Origin: Diadophis punctatus similis
Lineage: Eukaryota > Chordata > Lepidosauria > Squamata > Dipsadidae
Direction: 5' to 3'
Assembly: GCA_023053685.1 (NCBI GenBank)
Contig: JALIGW010000286.1
Span: forward strand, 1 to 64,000
DNA: 64,000 nucleotides
Shown here: positions 10,580 to 23,154 of the stretch, in pieces
Numbering within the stretch: position 1 is the stretch's first letter
How the letters are laid out: each line of letters begins with the position of its first letter
Position numbers and translations under genes: made by a program
The notes under the pieces: generated by a model
What the model was told of the DNA's origin: nothing
What the model saw: the letters and a program-made list of their open reading frames with translations, nothing else
Databases searched by the model: none

Positions 10580-13059
10580 TGAGGTGTTTTTCAAAAGTGA
10601 TGTTTTTGGGCTGAATTTAGAAATTAGGCGAATGCTGTGTTAGACCTTGGGCTAGCTCTTCAGGAAAAGGTCGGAATCAAAAATCAAGCGAGAATTTGGC
10701 TTTCCGGCCTGTGGGGAACAGGAATATGTGTTTCATTTTCATTTCTGAGGTGTTTGTCAAAAGTCATATTTTTGGCTGTATTGAGTCCTAAGGCGAATGC
10801 TGTGTTAGACTTTAGGCTAGCTCTTCAGGGTAGGCTCGGAATCGAAAATCAAGCAAGAATTTGGCTTTCCAGCCCATGGGGAACAGGAATATGTGTTTCT
10901 TTTTCATTTCTGAGGTGTTTGTCAAAAGTGATGTTTTTGGGCTGAATTGAGAAATAAGGCGAATGCTGTGTTAGACCGTGAGCTAGCTCTTCAGGGTAGG
11001 CTCGGAATCGAAAATCAAGCGAGAATTCGGCTTTCCAGCCCATGGGGAACAGGAATATGTGTTTCATTTTCATTTCTGAGGTGTTTGTCAAAAGTCATGT
11101 TTTTTGGCTGTATTGAGTCCTAAGGCGAATGCAGTTAGACTTTGGGCTAGCTCTTCAGGGAAGGCTCAGAATCGAAAATCAAGCGAGAATTCGGCTTTCC
11201 AGCCCGTGGGGAACAGGAATATGTGTTTCTTTTTCATTTCTGAGGTGTTTTTCAAAAGTGATGTTTTTGGGCTGAATTTAGAAATTAGGCGAATGCTGTG
11301 TTAGACCTTGGGCTAGCTCTTCAGGAAAAGGTCGGAATCAAAAATCAAGCGAGAATTTGGCTTTCCGGCCTGTGGGGAACAGGAATATGTGTTTCATTTT
11401 CATTTCTGAGGTGTTTGTCAAAAGTCATATTTTTGGCTGTATTGAGTCCTAAGGCGAATGCTGTGTTAGACTTTGGGCTAGCTCTTCAGGGTAGGCTCGG
11501 AATCGAAAATCAAGCGAGAATTTGGCTTTCCAGCCTGTGGGGAACAGGAATATGTGTTTCTTTTTCATTTCTGAGGTGTTTTTCAAAAGTGATGTTTTTG
11601 GGCTGAATTTAGAAATTAGGCGAATGCTGTGTTAGACCTTGGGCTAGCTCTTCAGGAAAAGGTCGGAATCAAAAATCAAGCGAGAATTTGGCTTTCCGGC
11701 CTGTGGGGAACAGGAATATGTGTTTCATTTTCATTTCTGAGGTGTTTGTCAAAAGTCATATTTTTGGCTGTATTGAGTCCTAAGGCGAATGCTGTGTTAG
11801 ACTTTGGGCTAGCTCTTCAGGGTAGGCTCGGAATCGAAAATCAAGCAAGAATTTGGCTTTCCAGCCTGTGGGGAACAGGAATATGTGTTTCTTTTTCATT
11901 TCTGAGGTGTTTGTCAAAAGTGATGTTTTTGGGCTGAATTGAGAAATAAGGCGAATGCTGTGTTAGACCGTGAGCTAGCTCTTCAGGGTAGGCTCGGAAT
12001 CGAAAATCAAGCGAGAATTCGGCTTTCCAGCCCATGGGGAACAGGAATATGTGTTTCATTTTCATTTCTGAGGTGTTTGTCAAAAGTCATGTTTTTTGGC
12101 TGTATTGAGTCCTAAGGCGAATGCAGTTAGACTTTGGGCTAGCTCTTCAGGGTAGGCTCAGAATCGAAAATCAAGCGAGAATTCGGCTTTCCAGCCCGTG
12201 GGGAACAGGAATATGTGTTTCTTTTTCATTTCTGAGGTGTTTTTCAAAAGTGATGTTTTTGGGCTGAATTTAGAAATTAGGCGAATGCTGTGTTAGACCT
12301 TGGGCTAGCTCTTCAGGAAAAGGTCGGAATCAAAAATCAAGCGAGAATTTGGCTTTCCGGCCTGTGGGGAACAGGAATATGTGTTTCATTTTCATTTCTG
12401 AGGTGTTTGTCAAAAGTCATATTTTTGGCTGTATTGAGTCCTAAGGCGAATGCTGTGTTAGACTTTGGGCTAGCTCTTCAGGGTAGGCTCGGAATCGAAA
12501 ATCAAGCGAGAATTTGGCTTTCCAGCCTGTGGGGAACAGGAATATGTGTTTCTTTTTCATTTCTGAGGTGTTTGTCAAAAGTGATGTTTTTGGGCTGAAT
12601 TGAGAAATAAGGCGAATGCTGTGTTAGACCGTGAGCTAGCTCTTCAGGGTAGGCTCGGAATCGAAAATCAAGCGAGAATTCGGCTTTCCAGCCTGTGGGG
12701 AACAGGAATATGTGTTTCATTTTCATTTCTGAGGTGTTTGTCAAAAGTCATGTTTTTTGGCTGTATTGAGTCCTAAGGCGAATGCAGTGTTAGACTTTGG
12801 GCTAGCTCTTCAGGGTAGGATCGGAATCGAAAATCAAGCAAGAATTTGGCTTTCCAGCCCGTGGGGAACAGGAATATGTGTTTCTTTTTCATTTCTGAGG
12901 TGTTTGTCAAAAGTCATGTTTTTTGGCTGTATTGAGTCCTAAGGCGAATGCAGTTAGACTTTGGGCTAGCTCTTCAGGGTAGGCTCAGAATCGAAAATCA
13001 AGCGAGAATTCGGCTTTCCAGCCCGTGGGGAACAGGAATATGTGTTTCTTTTTCATTTC
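10580..13059 (+). repeat. B-C-D-A, hexamer B-C'-B-C-D-A, then B-C'-D'-F-A
   Basis: Starts: 10580 B, 10746 C, 10911 D, 11077 A, 11241 B, 11407 C', 11572 B, 11738 C, 11903 D, 12069 A, 12233 B, 12399 C', 12564 D', 12730 F ('ggtaggatcgg'), 12896 A. The first part matches 3471-4628 at a displacement of 7109 bp, including 'actttaggct' and 'cagggaaggctc'. Unlike 4463-7436, the hexamer is single copy here, so its amplification at the upstream locus probably post-dates the 7.1-kb duplication. Confidence 0.84.
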
Positions 13060-14221
13060 TGAGGTGTTTTTCAAAAGTGATGTTTTTGGGCTGAATTTAG
13101 AAATTAGGCGAATGCTGTGTTAGACCTTGGGCTAGCTCTACAGGAAAAGGTCGGAATCAAAAATCAAGCGAGAATTTGGCTTTCCGGCCTGTGGGGAACA
13201 GGAATATGTGTTTCATTTTCATTTCTGAGGTGTTTGTCAAAAGTCATATTTTTGGCTGTATTGAGTCCTAAGGCGAATGCTGTGTTAGACTTTGGGCTAG
13301 CTCTTCAGGGTAGGCTCGGAATCGAAAATCAAGCGAGAATTCGGCTTTCCAGCCTGTGGGGAACAGGAATATGTGTTTCTTTTTCATTTCTGAGGTGTTT
13401 GTCAAAAGTGATGTTTTTGGGCTGAATTGAGAAATAAGGCGAATGCTGTGTTAGACTTTGGGCTAGCTCTTCAGGGTAGGCTCAGAATTGAAAATCAAGC
13501 GAGAATTCGGCTTTCCAGCCCATGGGGAACAGGAATATGTGTTTCTTTTTCATTTCTGAGGTGTTTGTCAAAAGTGATGTTTTTGGGCTGAATTGAGAAA
13601 TAAGGTGAATGCTGTGTTGGACCGTGAGCTAGCTCTTCAGGGTAGGCTCAGAATCGAAAATCAAGCGAGAATTCGGCTTTCCGGCCTGTGGGGAACAGGA
13701 ATATGTGTTTCATTTTCATTTCTGAGGTGTTTGTCAAAAGTCATGTTTTTTGGCTGTATTGAGTTCTAAGGCGAATGCAGTGTTAGACTTTGGGCTAGCT
13801 CTTCAAGGTAGGCTCGGAATCGAAAATCAAGCAAGAATTTGGCTTTCCAGCCCATGGGGAACAGGAATATGTGTTTCTTTTTCATTTCTGAGGTGTTTGT
13901 CAAAAGTGATGTTTTTGGGCTGAATTGAGAAATAAGGCGAATGCTGTGTTAGACCGTGAGCTAGCTCTTCAGGGTAGGCTCGGAATCAAAAATCAAGCGA
14001 GAATTCGGCTTTCCAGCCCGTGGGGAACAGGAATATGTGTTTCATTTTCATTTCTGAGGTGTTTGTCAAAAGTCATGTTTTTTGGCTGTATTGAGTCCTA
14101 AGGCGAATGCACTGTTAGACTTTGGGCTAGCTCTTCAGGGTAGGCTCGGAATCGAAAATCAAGCGAGAATTCGGCTTTCCAGCACATTGGGGAACAGGAA
14201 TATGTGTTTCATTTTCATTTC
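13060..14221 (+). repeat. 7-monomer deletion derivative of the 8098-9425 block
   Basis: Starts: 13060 B, 13226 C'', 13391 fusion, 13557 ('ttggaccgtgag', 'aaggtgaatg'), 13723 ('gagttctaagg'), 13889, 14055 ('gcacattgggg', 167 bp). The 'ttagtccttgag' monomer of the upstream copy (8595) is missing. Monomer 13391 has the body of 8429 ('cagaattgaa', 'cccatgg') but the 'ctttttc' tail of 8595, so the exchange point lies in the shared 'gggaacaggaatatgtg' region. Displacement is 4962 bp before the junction and 4796 bp after it, a difference of exactly one 166-bp monomer. Confidence 0.9.
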
Positions 14222-15543
14222 TGAGGTGTTTGTCAAAAGTCATGTTTTTTGGCTGTATTGAGTCCTAAGGCGAATGCAGTTAGACTTTGGGCTAGCTCTT
14301 CAGGGTAGGCTCAGAATCGAAAATCAAGCGAGAATTCGGCTTTCCAGCCCGTGGGGAACAGGAATATGTGTTTCTTTTTCATTTCTGAGGTGTTTTTCAA
14401 AAGTGATGTTTTTGGGCTGAATTTAGAAATTAGGCGAATGCTGTGTTAGACCTTGGGCTAGCTCTTCAGGAAAAGGTCGGAATCAAAAATCAAGCGAGAA
14501 TTTGGCTTTCCGGCCTGTGGGGAACAGGAATATGTGTTTCATTTTCATTTCTGAGGTGTTTGTCAAAAGTCATATTTTTGGCTGTATTGAGTCCTAAGGC
14601 GAATGCTGTGTTAGACTTTGGGCTAGCTCTTCAGGGTAGGCTCGGAATCGAAAATCAAGCAAGAATTTGGCTTTCCAGCCCGTGGGGAACAGGAATATGT
14701 GTTTCTTTTTCATTTCTGAGGTGTTTGTCAAAAGTGATGTTTTTGGGCTGAATTGAGAAATAAGGCGAATGCTGTGTTAGACCGTGAGCTAGCTCTTCAG
14801 GGTAGGCTCGGAATCGAAAATCAAGCGAGAATTCGGCTTTCCAGCCCATGGGGAACAGGAATATGTGTTTCATTTTCATTTCTGAGGTGTTTGTCAAAAG
14901 TCATGTTTTTTGGCTGTATTGAGTCCTAAGGCGAATGCAGTTAGACTTTGGGCTAGCTCTTCAGGGTAGGCTCAGAATCGAAAATCAAGCGAGAATTCGG
15001 CTTTCCAGCCCGTGGGGAACAGGAATATGTGTTTCTTTTTCATTTCTGAGGTGTTTTTCAAAAGTGATGTTTTTGGGCTGAATTTAGAAATTAGGCGAAT
15101 GCTGTGTTAGACCTTGGGCTAGCTCTTCAGGAAAAGGTCGGAATCAAAAATCAAGCGAGAATTTGGCTTTCCGGCCTGTGGGGAACAGGAATATGTGTTT
15201 CATTTTCATTTCTGAGGTGTTTGTCAAAAGTCATATTTTTGGCTGTATTGAGTCCTAAGGCGAATGCTGTGTTAGACTTTGGGCTAGCTCTTCAGGGTAG
15301 GCTCGGAATCGAAAATCAAGCGAGAATTTGGCTTTCCAGCCCGTGGGGAACAGGAATATGTGTTTCTTTTTCATTTCTGAGGTGTTTGTCAAAAGTGATG
15401 TTTTTGGGCTGAATTGAGAAATAAGGCGAATGCTGTGTTAGACCGTGAGCTAGCTCTTCAGGGTAGGCTCGGAATCGAAAATCAAGCGAGAATTCGGCTT
15501 TCCAGCCTGTGGGGAACAGGAATATGTGTTTCATTTTCATTTC
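14222..15543 (+). repeat. Octamer A-B-C-D-A-B-C'-D' (1322 bp)
   Basis: Starts: 14222 A, 14386 B, 14552 C, 14717 D, 14883 A, 15047 B, 15213 C' (with 'cccgtgg'), 15378 D'. Two slightly different tetramers in tandem. The second tetramer, with the next seven monomers, forms an 11-monomer 1820-bp module (14883-16702) that recurs at 18521, 21004 and 36220. Confidence 0.86.
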
Positions 15544-18500
15544 TGAGGTGTTTGTCAAAAGTCATGTTTTTTGGCTGTATTGAGTTCTAAGGCGAATGCA
15601 GTGTTAGACTTTGGGCTAGCTCTTCAGGGTAGGCTCGGAATTGAAAATCAAGCGAGAATTCGGCTTTCCAGCCCATGGGGAACTGGAATATGTGTTTCAT
15701 TTTCATTTCTGAGGTGTTTGTCAAAAGTCATGTTTTTTGGCTGTATTGAGTCCTAAGGCGAATGCAGTGTTAGACTTTGGGCTAGCTCTTCAGGGTAGGC
15801 TCAGAATCGAAAATCAAGCGAGAATTCGGCTTTCCAGCCCGTGGGGAACAGGAATATGTGCTTCATTTTCATTTCTGAGGTGTTTGTCAAAAGTGATGTT
15901 TTTGGGCTGAATTGAGAAATAAGGCGAATGCTGTGTTAGACCTTGAGCTAGCTCTTCAGGGTAGGCTCGGAATCGAAAATCAAGCGAGAATTTGGCTTTC
16001 CAGCCTGTGGGGAACAGGAATATGTGTTTCTTTTTCATTTCTGAGGTGTTTTTCAAAAGTGATGTTTTTGGGCTGAATTTAGAAATTAGGCGAATGCTGT
16101 GTTAGACCTTGGGCTAGCTCTTCAGGAAAAGGTCGGAATCAAAAATCAAGCGAGAATTTGGCTTTCCGGCCTGTGGGGAACAGGAATATGTGTTTCATTT
16201 TCATTTCTGAGGTGTTTGTCAAAAGTCATATTTTTGGCTGTATTGAGTCCTAAGGCGAATGCTGTGTTAGACTTTGGGCTAGCTCTTCAGGGTAGGCTCG
16301 GAATCGAAAATCAAGCAAGAATTTGGCTTTCCAGCCCGTGGGGAACAGGAATATGTGTTTCTTTTTCATTTCTGAGGTGTTTGTCAAAAGTGATGTTTTT
16401 GGGCTGAATTGAGAAATAAGGCGAATGCTGTGTTAGACCGTGAGCTAGCTCTTCAGGGTAGGCTCGGAATCGAAAATCAAGCGAGAATTCGGCTTTCCAG
16501 CCCATGGGGAACAGGAATATGTGTTTCATTTTCATTTCTGAGGTGTTTGTCAAAAGTCATGTTTTTTGGCTGTATTGAGTCCTAAGGCGAATGCAGTTAG
16601 ACTTTGGGCTAGCTCTTCAGGGTAGGCTCAGAATCGAAAATCAAGCGAGAATTCGGCTTTCCAGCCCGTGGGGAACAGGAATATGTGTTTCTTTTTCATT
16701 TCTGAGGTGTTTTTCAAAAGTGATGTTTTTGGGCTGAATTTAGAAATTAGGCGAATGCTGTGTTAGACCTTGGGCTAGCTCTTCAGGAAAAGGTCGGAAT
16801 CAAAAATCAAGCGAGAATTTGGCTTTCCGGCCTGTGGGGAACAGGAATATGTGTTTCATTTTCATTTCTGAGGTGTTTGTCAAAAGTCATATTTTTGGCT
16901 GTATTGAGTCCTAAGGCGAATGCTGTGTTAGACTTTGGGCTAGCTCTTCAGGGTAGGCTCGGAATCGAAAATCAAGCAAGAATTTGGCTTTCCAGCCCGT
17001 GGGGAACAGGAATATGTGTTTCTTTTTCATTTCTGAGGTGTTTGTCAAAAGTGATGTTTTTGGGCTGAATTGAGAAATAAGGCGAATGCTGTGTTAGACC
17101 GTGAGCTAGCTCTTCAGGGTAGGCTCGGAATCGAAAATCAAGCGAGAATTCGGCTTTCCAGCCCATGGGGAACAGGAATATGTGTTTCATTTTCATTTCT
17201 GAGGTGTTTGTCAAAAGTCATGTTTTTTGGCTGTATTGAGTCCTAAGGCGAATGCAGTTAGACTTTAGGCTAGCTCTTCAGGGTAGGCTCAGAATCGAAA
17301 ATCAAGCGAGAATTCGGCTTTCCAGCCCGTGGGGAACAGGAATATGTGTTTCTTTTTCATTTCTGAGGTGTTTTTCAAAAGTGATGTTTTGGGGCTGAAT
17401 TTAGAAATTAGGCGAATGCTGTGTTAGACCTTGGGCTAGCTCTTCAGGAAAAGGTCGGAATCAAAAATCAAGCGAGAATTTCCTTTCCGGCCTGTGGGGA
17501 ACAGGAATATGTGTTTCATTTTCATTTCTGAGGTGTTTGTCAGAAGTCATATTTTTGGCTGTATTGAGTCCTAAGGCAAATGCTGTGTTAGACTTTGGGC
17601 TAGCTCTTCAGGGTAGGCTCGGAATCGAAAATCAAGCGAGAATTCGGCTTTCCAGCCCATGGGGAACAGGAATATGTGTTTCATTTTCATTTCTGAGGTG
17701 TTTGTCAAAAGTCATGTTTTTTGGCTGTATTGAGTCCTAAGGCGAATGCAGTTAGACTTTGGGCTAGCTCTTCAGGGTAGGCTCAGAATCGAAAATCAAG
17801 CGAGAATTCGGCTTTCCAGCCCGTGGGGAACAGGAATATGTGTTTCTTTTTCATTTCTGAGGTGTTTTTCAAAAGTGATGTTTTTGGGCTGAATTTAGAA
17901 ATTAGGCGAATGCTGTGTTAGACCTTGGGCTAGCTCTTCAGGAAAAGGTCGGAATCAAAAATCAAGCGAGAATTTGGCTTTCCGGCCTGTGGGGAACAGG
18001 AATATGTGTTTCATTTTCATTTCTGAGGTGTTTGTCAAAAGTCATATTTTTGGCTGTATTGAGTCCTAAGGCGAATGCTGTGTTAGACTTTGGGCTAGCT
18101 CTTCAGGGTAGGCTCGGAATCGAAAATCAAGCGAGAATTTGGCTTTCCAGCCCGTGGGGAACAGGAATATGTGTTTCTTTTTCATTTCTGAGGTGTTTGT
18201 CAAAAGTGATGTTTTTGGGCTGAATTGAGAAATAAGGCGAATGCTGTGTTAGACCTTGGGCTAGCTCTTCAGGAAAAGGTCGGAATCAAAAATCAAGCGA
18301 GAATTTGGCTTTCCGGCCTGTGGGGAACAGGAATATGTGTTTCATTTTCATTTCTGAGGTGTTTGTCAAAAGTGATGTTTTTGGGCTGAATTGAGAAATA
18401 AGGCGAATGCTGTGTTAGACCGTGAGCTAGCTCTTCAGGGTAGGCTCGGAATCGAAAATCAAGCGAGAATTCGGCTTTCCAGCCCATGGGGAACAGGAAT

Positions 18501-19181
18501 ATGTGTTTCATTTTCATTTCTGAGGTGTTTGTCAAAAGTCATGTTTTTTGGCTGTATTGAGTCCTAAGGCGAATGCAGTTAGACTTTGGGCTAGCTCTTC
18601 AGGGTAGGCTCAGAATCGAAAATCAAGCGAGAATTCGGCTTTCCAGCCCGTGGGGAACAGGAATATGTGTTTCTTTTTCATTTCTGAGGTGTTTTTCAAA
18701 AGTGATGTTTTTGGGCTGAATTTAGAAATTAGGCGAATGCTGTGTTAGACCTTGGGCTAGCTCTTCAGGAAAAGGTCAGAATCAAAAATCAAGCGAGAAT
18801 TTGGCTTTCCGGCCTGTGGGGAACAGGAATATGTGTTTCATTTTCATTTCTGAGGTGTTTGTCAAAAGTCATATTTTTGGCTGTATTGAGTCCTAAGGCG
18901 AATGCTGTGTTAGACTTTGGGCTAGCTCTTCAGGGTAGGCTCGGAATCGAAAATCAAGCGAGAATTTGGCTTTCCAGCCCGTGGGGAACAAGAATATGTG
19001 TTTCTTTTTCATTTCTGAGGTGTTTGTCAAAAGTGATGTTTTTGGGCTGAATTGAGAAATAAGGCGAATGCTGTGTTAGACCGTGAGCTAGCTCTTCAGG
19101 GTAGGCTCGGAATCGAAAATCAAGCGAGAATTCGGCTTTCCAGCCTGTGGGGAACAGGAATATGTGTTTCATTTTCATTTC
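15544..19181 (+). repeat. 22-mer HOR unit (3638 bp)
   Basis: Starts: 15544 X ('gagttctaagg', 'gaactggaa'), 15710 X ('gtgcttcattt'), 15876 Y ('gaccttgag'), 16042 B, 16208 C, 16373 D, 16539 A, 16703 B, 16869 C, 17034 D, 17200 A ('actttaggct'), 17364 B*, 17529 X ('cagaagtcat'), 17694 A, 17858 B, 18024 C', 18189 Y-head/B-body hybrid, 18355 D, 18521 A, 18685 B ('aggtcagaatc'), 18851 C' ('aacaagaat'), 19016 D'. The unit repeats at 19182 in shortened form. The two adjacent X heads at 15544 and 15710 are a reliable phase marker. Confidence 0.9.
18189..18354 (+). repeat. Y(D)-head / B-body hybrid monomer
   Basis: The head is D-like ('gtttgtcaaaagtgatg', 'aattgagaaataagg') and the body is B-like ('gaccttggg', 'caggaaaaggtcgg', 'ttccggcctg'). 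An equivalent monomer sits at 20672-20837 in the 15-mer, so the fusion predates the 15-mer/22-mer split. It is followed by D, giving two Y heads in a row. Confidence 0.85.
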
Positions 19182-21664
19182 TGAGGTGTTTGTCAAAAGT
19201 CATGTTTTTTGGCTGTATTGAGTTCTAAGGCGAATGCAGTGTTAGACTTTGGGCTAGCTCTTCAGGGTAGGCTCGGAATCGAAAATCAAGCGAGAATTCG
19301 GCTTTCCAGCCCATGGGGAACTGGAATATGTGTTTCATTTTCATTTCTGAGGTGTTTGTCAAAAGTCATGTTTTTTGGCTGTATTGAGTCCTAAGGCGAA
19401 TGCAGTGTTAGACTTTGGGCTAGCTCTTCAGGGTAGGCTCAGAATCGAAAATCAAGCGAGAATTCGGCTTTCCAGCCCGTGGGGAACAGGAATATGTGCT
19501 TCATTTTCATTTCTGAGGTGTTTGTCAAAAGTGATGTTTTTGGGCTGAATTGAGAAATAAGGCGAATGCTGTGTTAGACCTTGAGCTAGCTCTTCAGGGT
19601 AGGCTCGGAATCGAAAATCAAGCGAGAATTTGGCTTTCCAGCCTGTGGGGAACAGGAATATGTGTTTCTTTTTCATTTCTGAGGTGTTTTTCAAAAGTGA
19701 TGTTTTTGGGCTGAATTTAGAAATTAGGCGAATGCTGTGTTAGACCTTGGGCTAGCTCTTCAGGAAAAGGTCGGAATCAAAAATCAAGCGAGAATTTGGC
19801 TTTCTGGCCTGTGGGGAACAGGAATATGTGTTTCATTTTCATTTCTGAGGTGTTTGTCAAAAGTCATATTTTTGGCTGTATTGAGTCCTAAGGCGAATGC
19901 TGTGTTAGACTTTGGGCTAGCTCTTCAGGGTAGGCTCGGAATCGAAAATCAAGCAAGAATTTGGCTTTCCAGCCCGTGGGGAACAGGAATATGTGTTTCT
20001 TTTTCATTTCTGAGGTGTTTGTCAAAAGTGATGTTTTTGGGCTGAATTGAGAAATAAGGCGAATGCTGTGTTAGACCGTGAGCTAGCTCTTCAGGGTAGG
20101 CTCGGAATCGAAAATCAAGCGAGAATTCGGCTTTCCAGCCCATGGGGAACAGGAATATGTGTTTCATTTTCATTTCTGAGGTGTTTGTCAAAAGTCATGT
20201 TTTTTGGCTGTATTGAGTCCTAAGGCGAATGCAGTTAGACTTTGGGCTAGCTCTTCAGGGTAGGCTCAGAATCGAAAATCAAGCGAGAATTCGGCTTTCC
20301 AGCCCGTGGGGAACAGGAATATGTGTTTCTTTTTCATTTCTGAGGTGTTTTTCAAAAGTGATGTTTTTGGGCTGAATTTAGAAATTAGGCGAATGCTGTG
20401 TTAGACCTTGGGCTAGCTCTTCAGGAAAAGGTCGGAATCAAAAATCAAGCGAGAATTTGGCTTTCCGGCCTGTGGGGAACAGGAATATGTGTTTCATTTT
20501 CATTTCTGAGGTGTTTGTCAAAAGTCATATTTTTGGCTGTATTGAGTCCTAAGGCGAATGCTGTGTTAGACTTTGGGCTAGCTCTTCAGGGTAGGCTCGG
20601 AATCGAAAATCAAGCGAGAATTTGGCTTTCCAGCCCGTGGGGAACAGGAATATGTGTTTCTTTTTCATTTCTGAGGTGTTTGTCAAAAGTGATGTTTTTG
20701 GGCTGAATTGAGAAATAAGGCGAATGCTGTGTTAGACCTTGGGCTAGCTCTTCAGGAAAAGGTCGGAATCAAAAATCAAGCGAGAATTTGGCTTTCCGGC
20801 CTGTGGGGAACAGGAATATGTGTTTCATTTTCATTTCTGAGGTGTTTGTCAAAAGTCATATTTTTGGGCTGAATTGAGAAATAAGGCGAATGCTGTGTTA
20901 GACCGTGAGCTAGCTCTTCAGGGTAGGCTCGGAATCGAAAATCAAGCGAGAATTCGGCTTTCCAGCCCATGGGGAACAGGAATATGTGTTTCATTTTCAT
21001 TTCTGAGGTGTTTGTCAAAAGTCATGTTTTTTGGCTGTATTGAGTCCTAAGGCGAATGCAGTTAGACTTTGGGCTAGCTCTTCAGGGTAGGCTCAGAATC
21101 GAAAATCAAGCGAGAATTCGGCTTTCCAGCCCGTGGGGAACAGGAATATGTGTTTCTTTTTCATTTCTGAGGTGTTTTTCAAAAGTGATGTTTTTGGGCT
21201 GAATTTAGAAATTAGGCGAATGCTGTGTTAGACCTTGGGCTAGCTCTTCAGGAAAAGGTCAGAATCAAAAATCAAGCGAGAATTTGGCTTTCCGGCCTGT
21301 GGGGAACAGGAATATGTGTTTCATTTTCATTTCTGAGGTGTTTGTCAAAAGTCATATTTTTGGCTGTATTGAGTCCTAAGGCGAATGCTGTGTTAGACTT
21401 TGGGCTAGCTCTTCAGGGTAGGCTCGGAATCGAAAATCAAGCGAGAATTTGGCTTTCCAGCCCGTGGGGAACAAGAATATGTGTTTCTTTTTCATTTCTG
21501 AGGTGTTTGTCAAAAGTGATGTTTTTGGGCTGAATTGAGAAATAAGGCGAATGCTGTGTTAGACCGTGAGCTAGCTCTTCAGGGTAGGCTCGGAATCGAA
21601 AATCAAGCGAGAATTCGGCTTTCCAGCCTGTGGGGAACAGGAATATGTGTTTCATTTTCATTTC
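19182..21664 (+). repeat. 15-mer HOR unit (2483 bp), deletion derivative of the 22-mer
   Basis: Starts: 19182 ('gagttctaagg'), 19348 ('gtgcttcattt'), 19514, 19680 B, 19846 C, 20011 D, 20177 A, 20341 B, 20507 C', 20672 Y/B hybrid, 20838 D with 'gtcatatttttgggctg', 21004 A, 21168 B ('aggtcagaatc'), 21334 C' ('aacaagaat'), 21499 D'. It equals the 22-mer minus the seven monomers that occupy 16869-18023 there (1155 bp), and 3638-1155=2483 exactly, so the missing segment was removed in register. Confidence 0.91.
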
Positions 21665-23154
21665 TGAGGTGTTTGTCAAAAGTCATGTTTTTTGGCTGTA
21701 TTGAGTTCTAAGGCGAATGCAGTGTTAGACTTTGGGCTAGCTCTTCAGGGTAGGCTCGGAATCGAAAATCAAGCGAGAATTCGGCTTTCCAGCCCATGGG
21801 GAACTGGAATATGTGTTTCATTTTCATTTCTGAGGTGTTTGTCAAAAGTCATGTTTTTTGGCTGTATTGAGTCCTAAGGCGAATGCAGTGTTAGACTTTG
21901 GGCTAGCTCTTCAGGGTAGGCTCAGAATCGAAAATCAAGCGAGAATTCGGCTTTCCAGCCCGTGGGGAACAGGAATATGTGCTTCATTTTCATTTCTGAG
22001 GTGTTTGTCAAAAGTGATGTTTTTGGGCTGAATTGAGAAATAAGGCGAATGCTGTGTTAGACCTTGAGCTAGCTCTTCAGGGTAGGCTCGGAATCGAAAA
22101 TCAAGCGAGAATTTGGCTTTCCAGCCTGTGGGGAACAGGAATATGTGTTTCTTTTTCATTTCTGAGGTGTTTTTCAAAAGTGATGTTTTTGGGCTGAATT
22201 TAGAAATTAGGCGAATGCTGTGTTAGACCTTGGGCTAGCTCTTCAGGAAAAGGTCGGAATCAAAAATCAAGCGAGAATTTGGCTTTCCAGCCTGTGGGGA
22301 ACAGGAATATGTGTTTCATTTTCATTTCTGAGGTGTTTGTCAAAAGTCATATTTTTGGCTGTATTGAGTCCTAAGGCGAATGCTGTGTTAGACTTTGGGC
22401 TAGCTCTTCAGGGTAGGCTCGGAATCGAAAATCAAGCAAGAATTTGGCTTTCCAGCCCGTGGGGAACAGGAATATGTGTTTCTTTTTCATTTCTGAGGTG
22501 TTTGTCAAAAGTGATGTTTTTGGGCTGAATTGAGAAATAAGGCGAATGCTGTGTTAGACCGTGAGCTAGCTCTTCAGGGTAGGCTCGGAATCGAAAATCA
22601 AGCGAGAATTCGGCTTTCCAGCCCATGGGGAACAGGAATATGTGTTTCATTTTCATTTCTGAGGTGTTTGTCAAAAGTCATGTTTTTTGGCTGTATTGAG
22701 TCCTAAGGCGAATGCAGTTAGACTTTGGGCTAGCTCTTCAGGGTAGGCTCAGAATCGAAAATCAAGCGAGAATTCGGCTTTCCAGCCCGTGGGGAACAGG
22801 AATATGTGTTTCTTTTTCATTTCTGAGGTGTTTTTCAAAAGTGATGTTTTTGGGCTGAATTTAGAAATTAGGCGAATGCTGTGTTAGACCTTGGGCTAGC
22901 TCTTCAGGAAAAGGTCGGAATCAAAAATCAAGCGAGAATTTGGCTTTCCGGCCTGTGGGGAACAGGAATATGTGTTTCATTTTCATTTCTGAGGTGTTTG
23001 TCAAAAGTCATATTTTTGGCTGTATTGAGTCCTAAGGCGAATGCTGTGTTAGACTTTGGGCTAGCTCTTCAGGGTAGGCTCGGAATCGAAAATCAAGCAA
23101 GAATTTGGCTTTCCAGCCCGTGGGGAACAGGAATATGTGTTTCTTTTTCATTTC
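21665..23154 (+). repeat. Third, partial copy of the 22-mer HOR
   Basis: Starts: 21665 ('gagttctaagg'), 21831 ('gtgcttcattt'), 21997, 22163 B, 22329 C, 22494 D, 22660 A, 22824 B, 22990 C. The order follows the full 22-mer, including the C at 22990 that the 15-mer lacks. The resemblance continues into the next block (D, A with 'actttaggct', B*, 'cagaagtcat') up to about 23.7 kb and then changes. The 15-mer therefore sits between two units of the undeleted kind. Confidence 0.85.
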
